A DNA stretch of 64,000 nt from Clostridium sp. GTDB taxonomy: Bacteria > Bacillota_I > Bacilli_A > RF39 > UBA660. The position numbers and the translations under genes are program-made. Each line of letters begins with the position of its first letter. Position 1 is the stretch's first letter. This document shows, piece by piece, positions 57,965 through 64,000 of this stretch. Below the pieces are notes generated by a model. That model saw nothing but the letters and a program-made list of their open reading frames with translations, ran no database searches and was not told the DNA's origin. Location of the stretch: NCBI GenBank assembly GCA_022010095.1, contig CP091739.1, positions 806,001-870,000 on the forward strand. The letters are read 5' to 3'.

Positions 57965-58514
57965 GTTTGAATTCTAATCGTGCTTGATTATTTTTTTGAT
58001 ATTCTATTTCTTCTAAAACTTCTTGTAAAGCAGTTAATGCTTCATATAATGTTTTTTTATCTTCACTATTTAATATTTTATTTAATCTAGCCGCTAATTC
58101 AGGTGTTGGAATAACAAGTCCATTTAAACTTTCACTAGGTTCATGTGATTTATTAAATGTATCATATATTTTTTCAGCATTTCTTTCTACTCTAGCGTGG
58201 TCATTATTATCCTTAATATATGGATTTCCAGATGAGTCTTGCCCTATAACTATCTCTATAGGTTCTGGACCAGATGGAGTTGCATACAAACTAATACCAC
58301 CTGTAGTTGATAAAAGAACTAAATTTCCAATTCCTGTATGCCCTGTTCCATCTAAACTTGAGCTAACACCATTGCACAACGAAAATGCTTGTTGTCCCAA
58401 AAGCTCATTACTGGTAGTGTCTAAGCAAAAAGTTGCTCCTCCATGAAATGCCGTTGTTGCTAAACAACATAAAATCATTTCTTTTGCTCCATGCTTTTCA
58501 TCATATTTACTCAT
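57954..58514 (-). CDS. Tandem paralogue 1 of an unrecognised family
   Basis: The intact 186-residue protein has two parts. Residues 1-100 are variable and rich in Gly, Ser, Thr and Leu, with four Cys (CC at 16-17 among them). Residues 105-175 carry the block shared with the next two genes: ERNAEKIYDTFNKSHE, LNGLVIPTPELAARLNKIL and TLYEALTALQEVLEEI. The C-terminal block is amphipathic helix. No signal peptide. The three genes form one operon. No known family recognised. Confidence 0.75.
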   Translation of the reverse strand: MSKYDEKHGAKEMILCCLATTAFHGGATFCLDTTSNELLGQQAFSLCNGVSSSLDGTGHTGIGNLVLLSTTGGISLYATPSGPEPIEIVIGQDSSGNPYIKDNNDHARVERNAEKIYDTFNKSHEPSESLNGLVIPTPELAARLNKILNSEDKKTLYEALTALQEVLEEIEYQKNNQARLEFKPKK

Positions 58515-58528
58515 AACTATTTTCCCTT

Positions 58529-59078
58529 CTATAAATGAAGAACTGTTTCTCTATCTTCATCTTTTTCTATATCTTCAACTACTTCTTGTAAAGCAGTTAA
58601 TGTTTCGTATATTCTTTCTTTATTATTACTTTTTTTAATATTTCATCTAATTTTTTAGCAGTTTCAACACTTGGAACAACTAAACCAGAAACTGAACTTT
58701 TTTTCTTTCATGACCTGAATCAAATATATCATATATCTTTTCTGCATTTTTTTCAACAAGAGAATGGTTATTCTTATCCATAGTATATGTTAAACTATTT
58801 CCATCACAAGAAGATGACTCAGTACCTGCCCATGGATAAGGTATTGTAGTTGAAAACGGTGAACCTAATAATGAAGACGATGAAGATAGTGCAAGTGTAC
58901 TTTTAAGAGGACCAAGTGCATTAAATGCTTCAGTTGAACTTTCTAATGTAGAAAATGTTATAGCTCCTTTAATTAAATACTCAATAGCCTCAATTAATGT
59001 AGAAGATACAGTACCAGCTGTAGTAGTTACTCCAGTGTAACGTGTTAACTCTGCTAATATATCATCATTATTTGTCAT
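58529..59078 (-). CDS. Tandem paralogue 2, frameshifted
   Basis: The product starts MTNNDDILAELTRYTGVTTT. The N-terminal half is a different Ser/Thr/Leu-rich sequence with one Cys. The common block follows (EKNAEKIYDIFDSGHERKK, SGLVVPSVETAKKLDEIL, YETLTALQEVVEDIE), interrupted by an indel near 58700 and one near 58632. About 183 residues. Its ATG overlaps the inferred stop of the upstream paralogue (TAATG). Confidence 0.7.
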
Positions 59079-59716
59079 TATTCTTTTTTTCCATTCTTAA
59101 ATTAATAGAATGTTCTTCTTCAAGTAATGCATCTTCTTTAAATGAAGGACCCTCTAAAACTTCTTGTAAAGCTGTTAGTACTTCATATAATGTTTTTCTT
59201 ATCATTGCTTTTTAATATAATATCTAATCTCTTAGCAATTTCCATATTAGAAACAACTAATCCTGATACTGAACTTTGTCTTTCATGATTCTTATTAAAT
59301 GTATCATATATTTGTTCAGCATTTCTTTCTACTTTAGCTACATCAGTATTATCACGTGTATAAATATTACCAGAAGATCCAAATATTTCAGCATCACCAA
59401 CATGTAATGTAACTGGTTCACCCTTTACTGTACCAGTTAAACATCCAAGACCTGTCATTGCCCCAGTAGAACCAATTGGGCCAAAATCAGTAGCTAATTC
59501 ACCAACACCACTAGTAGACATAGTCGAACCTTTTGTTAATGAAAAAGGTGCTGTGCTTTCATTTGCGGTAGTATGTAGTGAACTTTCAAATAATAATATT
59601 ACCCCTGCAACTCCACCTACAAGAGAACCTGTTATTAAAAGCAGTTTCTCCTTTATCTTTTAATACTTCTTTTCTTTTTTTCTTCTTTATTATTTTTTTA
59701 AAATCATCATCACTCA
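59078..59716 (-). CDS. Tandem paralogue 3, with membrane-type segment, frameshifted
   Basis: A GAGGAG site precedes MSDDDFKKIIKKKRKEVLKD. A hydrophobic stretch (LLITGSLVGGVAGVILLFESS) then gives this copy a likely membrane anchor. A Gly/Thr-rich middle (DFGPIGSTGAMTGLGCLTG) and the shared block (ERNAEQIYDTFNKNHERQS, SGLVVSNMEIAKRLDIIL, EVLTALQEVLEG) follow. About 212 residues, indels near 59635 and 59205. Its start overlaps the end of the small gene upstream. Confidence 0.7.
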
Positions 59717-59880
59717 TAATAATTTTTCTCCTCATTAATTATATTATAATACAACTCCTTGCTTATTTTTCCATACCCATACTTCTTAAAAACTGAATTC
59801 AAATATTTTTGATTTACTCATCATAGCTTTTTAAATTATCATTAAGTTTCTTTTTCATCATCAATAAACACTTTTTCCAT
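59709..59880 (-). CDS. Small unrecognised protein upstream of the paralogues, frameshifted
   Basis: A product of about 57 residues: MEKVFIDDEKKLNDNLKSYD, then after an indel YLNSVFKKYGYGKISKELYY and an acidic end (NEEKNYYE) whose TGA overlaps the start of paralogue 3. Charged and helical, with no known family. Overlap on both sides suggests translational coupling within the operon. Confidence 0.5.
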
Positions 59881-60762
59881 ACTTCATATTCCTATAAAAA
59901 AATCTATAGTTTTTCTGATTATAATTTGATATTAATTCACATAGATACATTTTTTTATATCTTCTCTTTCAGGTACATTATCAACGCTTATCACGCTTAA
60001 TATAACATTATCTATAAGTCTAGCATTTTTCACTATTTCTTTCATTATATAATTCTTCTATACTTTTTAATACCATTTTTCATTAAATACAATTCCTAAT
60101 ATTTTTATATTGACTTAATAATTCAGGATATCTCTTTAGATAAGAACTAGCATATCTTAAAAATATATTTAATTTTTAAACCAGGTACATTATTTCTATC
60201 ATATGTAACCTCTAAATTATCATTTAAAAACTCTAATGATTTAATTATTATATCCACTTTCTTATCATCTTTTTTATAACCTGATTTTTCTTTTGCTTTT
60301 TTATATCCTTCAAGTGATGCTTTTTATTTCACCTGTAGAAACATCATAATTTCTTGACATTTTTTTCTTGATAATATTACTCTTTTTTTACAAGACTCAT
60401 ATTTATATCTATAGCTGGTTGTCTTAGTTCATAAAGATATGAAATATATTCAAGTAATGATACAAAATGTTCATAATCACAATATCCATCTTCTTTAGTT
60501 TTTCTCAAATGCTTTTTATATGCTCTATTTCATGAGCAATTGTTTCATACATATAAAACATTGCATCATCACTACTTAAGTTTTTTTAAATGAATTTAAA
60601 TTTATTACTATTTCATATTTACCATTTTTTTATATTAGGTTTTTACATATCCATTTGATTTAACAAGTGAGAATTTATAATTTTAAGTGTTACCCCACTT
60701 AGTCCTTCTTTTTTTCTAATTCTTCACTAAATACTTTTTTTACAATAATCTTTATTCTTCAT
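59861..60762 (-). CDS. Putative HExxH metalloprotein, frameshifted
   Basis: The product starts MKNKDYCKKVFSEELEKE. A conserved-looking block (MFYMYETIAHEIEHIKK) has the HEIEH form of the zinc-protease motif, followed by YCDYEHFVSLLEYISYLYE, which could supply the third ligand. About 295 residues, helical at the C-terminus (LKIKYIFKYASSYLKRYPEL). At least ten indels make the details uncertain. No signal peptide, so it may be a cytoplasmic protease or a phage/toxin-type peptidase. It lies directly upstream of the paralogues in the same operon. Confidence 0.5.
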
Positions 60763-60768
60763 CTTTTT

Positions 60769-61467
60769 CTATCCTTTTTTTGTAAATGTTAATTTCATTT
60801 CTGATTCTTGACTTTCACCTTCACTCAAATCATAATGTTCTGGAGTTTCTATAAATTCTCTTTTTCTTCATACTTTTTAACTAACATTTCTTGTATTGAA
60901 TCTAATGATGGACCCACTTCTTCTACACCTTTATTACAACTTTTCAAATAATTTCTAAGTGCTTGTATTTCTCTTATTAATTGTTCTCTATTTACTTTTA
61001 TTGTTTGTTATTACTTCTTCTACTTTTTTTCTTTATCAATATTTGATTTTTACTTTATCTATACGTTTTCTCTCTCTTTCTTTTAAATTTTTTTCTTCAT
61101 GTCTAGTTATTCTAATCCAATTATATCTTTGTAACATAACACAATATGCATCCTTTAAAAGTAAAGTACTAAGAGCTATAACTGGTACAACCGATGCATT
61201 TAATATAATCATAAGTGTAAGTCCAACACTTCCAAATATTAAATTTTTAACATGAATAAATCCATTATAATATAAATATTTTTTTAAACTTATCTACAGA
61301 TACTAAATCTTTACAATCATTAATATGATAATTAATATTTTTTTCTCTTTTTATCTTTAATGTGTATTAATTTTTTTCTAACTTGAATGCTAAATTTCTA
61401 AAATGTTTAACACCAAGAGCCTTATAAATTTTTTTAATTCTAAATCTTCTCTCTTTTTCTTTTCCAT
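60769..61467 (-). CDS. Membrane protein with charged C-terminal helix, frameshifted
   Basis: The product starts MEKKKERRFRIKKIYKALGV, very basic. A hydrophobic segment (FGSVGLTLMIILNASVVPVIALST) spans the membrane once or twice. A long charged helical part (LQRYNWIRITRHEEKNLKER) follows, ending SEMKLTFTKKG. About 230 residues with eight or more indels. It is the first gene of the unit running down to 57954. No family recognised. Confidence 0.5.
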
Positions 61468-61629
61468 TTTAACCCAATTCCCCTTCTTTAGTAATTGCAT
61501 ATTATACAATACATATATCTAAAAAAATCAAACAAAATATTAAAAAAATTATTTACTTTCTAATAATAAATCATTATCATTATTAAATAACTCAATATAA
61601 CTACTAATTATATACATTTTTAATAAAAA

Positions 61630-61661
61630 AATTAAAAGAAACTTAAATCAATAAGTCTCTT
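61630..61661 (-). terminator. Terminator
   Basis: On the minus strand AAGAGACTTA-TTGATT-TAAGTTTCTT (61636-61661) is followed by TTAATTTTTTT, 18 bases after the stop of the gene upstream. Confidence 0.75.
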
Positions 61662-61678
61662 AAATTGTTAATAAGTTG

Positions 61679-62733
61679 TTAATCTATCTTACGTCCACCC
61701 CACTCAATAACAGTAAATCCATTTCTTAGGACTTTTTTTCTAACTTTTTGTTCTTTGATATTTACCTTTTTATCAAGCGATTTATAATCCATAATAATTC
61801 TTATTAATGTATCAGGATTTTTCGCTAAATTCTAAAGGCATATAATTATTTACTTCGTTTGTATTTCTAAATCTTATATAATTATATTTATTATTTTTCA
61901 AGTTTATATATCCAATAAACAATAAATTCATTAATTTCCCTTTCATTTAGTCCTAAATATTCTAACTTTTTCTTCTAGAAATTTAACTGTATCTTTTTCC
62001 TTCAACAATAAATCCTTCATTCATATTTATTTCACTATTATCAATTGCTTCCCAATATAATGCATAATAATTTTTTTATTTGTTTTATAATCATAAATAT
62101 TACCATTAGTATCAACATGAATATTCCAACTATCATTATATTTTGGATAAGTATGTGTAAGTAACTTATCATGTTTTTAAGTTTAATTGTTAAATCCATT
62201 TCTTTAGTTGGATAAACATACATAATTGGCTTATAAGCTATATCAGAATCACATTCTTCAGTGCTTACTACCCTATAGTATGCTTTTATTTCATTAATAT
62301 TTTCATTATCACTAACAGGTATTTCAAATGTTTTTATCATGCGAGCACATACACCACAAGAATGTCTAAAATCAAAATAAAGATTTAAATTATTATTGCT
62401 ATCTACCTCTTTTTTTAACAAATTCTATTTTTTTCATTACAATCATCAACACCAGGTATAGTAAATAATATATATTTAACACCATCTTCTTTTTGTCTTA
62501 TATTCAGCCTTATACTGAATTTCACTTGATTCAAAAAAATACCATACTTAGTTTTTAAAAAAATATCAGTTTTTTTCTATTTATAAATATATAATATATT
62601 ATTGTTGAAATGATTAATACAAATACAATAACAAATATAAATATTTTTTTACATTATTATTCTTTTTCTATTTTTTTAATAGTTTTTATTATTATTTTTT
62701 TCTTTCTCTACTTTCTTTTTTTCTTTTTTTCAT
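61679..62733 (-). CDS. Membrane-anchored extracellular protein, unrecognised, frameshifted
   Basis: A Lys-rich start leads into one helix (KIFIFVIVFVLIISTIIYYIF). The extracellular part has FDFRHSCGVCARMIKTFEI, with a CxxC-type pair, then AYKPIMYVYPTKEMDLTIK, TYPKYNDSWNIHVDTNGNIYD and YALYWEAI, a combination seen in an uncharacterised family of Firmicutes surface proteins. It ends GFTVIEWGGRKID. About 345 residues. Indels lie near 62405, 62175, 62070, 61975 and elsewhere. The role is unknown. Confidence 0.6.
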
Positions 62734-62775
62734 ACACACCTACCTATTTTAATAATAGCACATATCAGATAAAAA

Positions 62776-62801
62776 GACACTAATTTCTTTTCATTAGTGT
62801 C
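62776..62801 (-). terminator. Terminator overlapping the stop of a small gene
   Basis: GACACTAAT / ATTAGTGTC (62776-62784, 62793-62801) followed on the minus strand by TTTTTATC. The last codons of the small gene lie inside the stem. Confidence 0.82.
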
Positions 62802-62986
62802 AATCCATTTCTTTCTTCTAAAAGTCTTAATTCTCTTTCTTTAAGTTCGTTTTGTTTCTCTATTGCTAGTGCTAATCTTTCAAGAGTTTTAACATTTTCA
62901 TTAAACTCTTTCAATGCATATTTAAGTCCATCTGTATTCTTTAAAGCGATAGTAAGAGCTCTCATTATTTCATCACTATATGACAT
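62780..62986 (-). CDS. Small coiled-coil protein
   Basis: The intact 68-residue ORF starts MSYSDEIMRALTIALKNTDG and is a single charged amphipathic helix (ERLALAIEKQNELKERELRL). A GGAAGG site precedes it and a terminator ends it. No family recognised; it may be a small regulatory or partner protein. Confidence 0.6.
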   Translation of the reverse strand: MSYSDEIMRALTIALKNTDGLKYALKEFNENVKTLERLALAIEKQNELKERELRLLEERNGLTLMKRN

Positions 62987-63042
62987 ATTATACCTTCCTT
63001 TGTGTGATGTATAATACTATTTATAAATATGTTTGTCAAATA

Positions 63043-64000
63043 TTAAGCAATAACTCTTTTTCTCTTTTTAGTAACAATATTATTTATTATGATAAACAAT
63101 ATAGAAAATAATAACATTATAATTGTATTAATAAATACATCATGAAGATTACTTATGTTAATAACTTCTAAACTTTTTAATATTTCATTACTATTTATAA
63201 AATAATATGTTGGTAAAATGTGAGCAATTTTTATTACTAAACTTGGTAACATTTCAGGTGGTATAAATGCTCCACATAAGAATGCAGAACCAAGTGCGAC
63301 TACATTAACTATTCCACTTACTGCAACTTTACTATAACATAGAGAACTTATTAAAAGTGATAAAGTTAAACAGCAAAAAGTAAATATAAATTCATTTCCA
63401 ATAAACAATAGTCCTCTTAATGTGAATAACTCATTACCAAGTATTACAAATCCAAGTATCGTATAAAGAAGCCATACTACTAAAGCATACACTGAACTAG
63501 CGAGCAATACTAATCTATTATGTTCTTTATAATTCATACTACTTATGATAATTCTTTTGTTAACAGACTTTTTCATGAAAAACTAGTTATTACTAAACAA
63601 ATAATATATATAGTTACTGCCATTATACTGTAACTTGCAAAATTGAAATATCTTGATACTTTTGTTAACTTATTAGTATTTAGCTTTGAAACAATCTCTA
63701 CATTAGTTTTATCTTTCAAACTTTCATTTATATTATTTATAAGTTCACTTTCACTTATATTAGTTTTTTCAAATATATATTTTTGAGTTTCAATATATCT
63801 ACTTAACATCATTTCTGCTAAAGGGCTGCATCATATGTATCTACTTTCTTAATCTCAAGTTCAACATCTTTATCATTTAAAGTATCAATTCCATAATCCT
63901 TTGGTATATATATTATATAACTAATATCTCTATAAAATAATGCATCATCTCTTGCTTCTTCATTATCTTTTTATACTGACTATATTAGCATTATCACTCA
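63043..64000 (-). CDS. ABC-2 type transporter permease, frameshifted, cut by the window edge
   Basis: A large extracellular part (YIIYIPKDYGIDTLNDKDVE, QKYIFEKTNISESELINN) is followed by a membrane helix and, after indels near 63575 and 63815, the intact C-terminal half with five helices, including VVALGSAFLCGAFIPPEMLP, the typical ABC-2 permease signature. It ends TKKRKRVIA. The start and the N-terminal helix lie beyond the right edge. The cognate ATPase is presumably outside the window. The substrate is unknown. Confidence 0.8.

Overview
The window is a low-GC, AT-rich stretch of a monoderm bacterium of the Bacilli/Mollicutes side of the Firmicutes. The 16S gene, the Bacillus-type order of the S10-spc-alpha ribosomal genes, zinc-type S14 and L36, and a T-box in front of metG all point there. 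The absence of rpmD (L30) and several surface-protein families suggest an uncultured gut lineage such as RF39; that placement is inference. TGG encodes Trp throughout and map ends on TGA, so genetic code 11 is assumed.

Many genes, including essential single-copy ones (rpoA, adk, rpsC, rplD, rplC, metG), are broken by one-base gains or losses in A or T runs. Reading on in another frame restores the family's conserved residues each time. The simplest explanation is unpolished long-read sequence, so I give whole-gene coordinates and mark frameshifts. Ends of such genes are approximate.

Layout. 1-3.2 kb: end of an ADP-ribosylglycohydrolase, a YwqG-like protein, and a chain of small genes overlapping by one base (TAATG), two with helical charged products. 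3.2-18.5 kb: a surface region with a subtilase, a collagen-like protein translationally coupled to a TPR glycosyltransferase, a SipW signal peptidase with two TasA/camelysin-like proteins, a YfhO-like membrane protein, an acyltransferase, a large Asp/Cys repeat protein, a large unrecognised protein, a membrane-anchored DUF6273-like protein and a TraX-like protein. 18.5-28.8 kb: T-box-controlled metG, two ABC-FtsX fusion transporters, a membrane protein, an HtrA protease, tRNA-His and an M14 carboxypeptidase. 28.9-34.3 kb: a 16S-23S-5S operon on the minus strand behind three near-identical promoters. 34.4-36.6 kb: a DUF402 protein and a CtpA-type protease. 36.7-51 kb: the ribosomal protein supercluster from rpsJ to rplQ with secY, adk, map, infA and rpoA. 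51-64 kb: a membrane-anchored protein, a degenerate GpmI, a CHAP hydrolase, several unrecognised genes including three tandem paralogues, and the end of an ABC-2 permease.

Themes: surface display (collagen-like protein, TasA-like fibres, repeat protein, polymer modification), envelope proteolysis, and translation. The strongest unusual signals are a GpmI that lacks most of its catalytic and metal-binding residues, the collagen-glycosyltransferase pair, the three tandem paralogues, and oppositely charged tails on ribosomal proteins L3 and L24.
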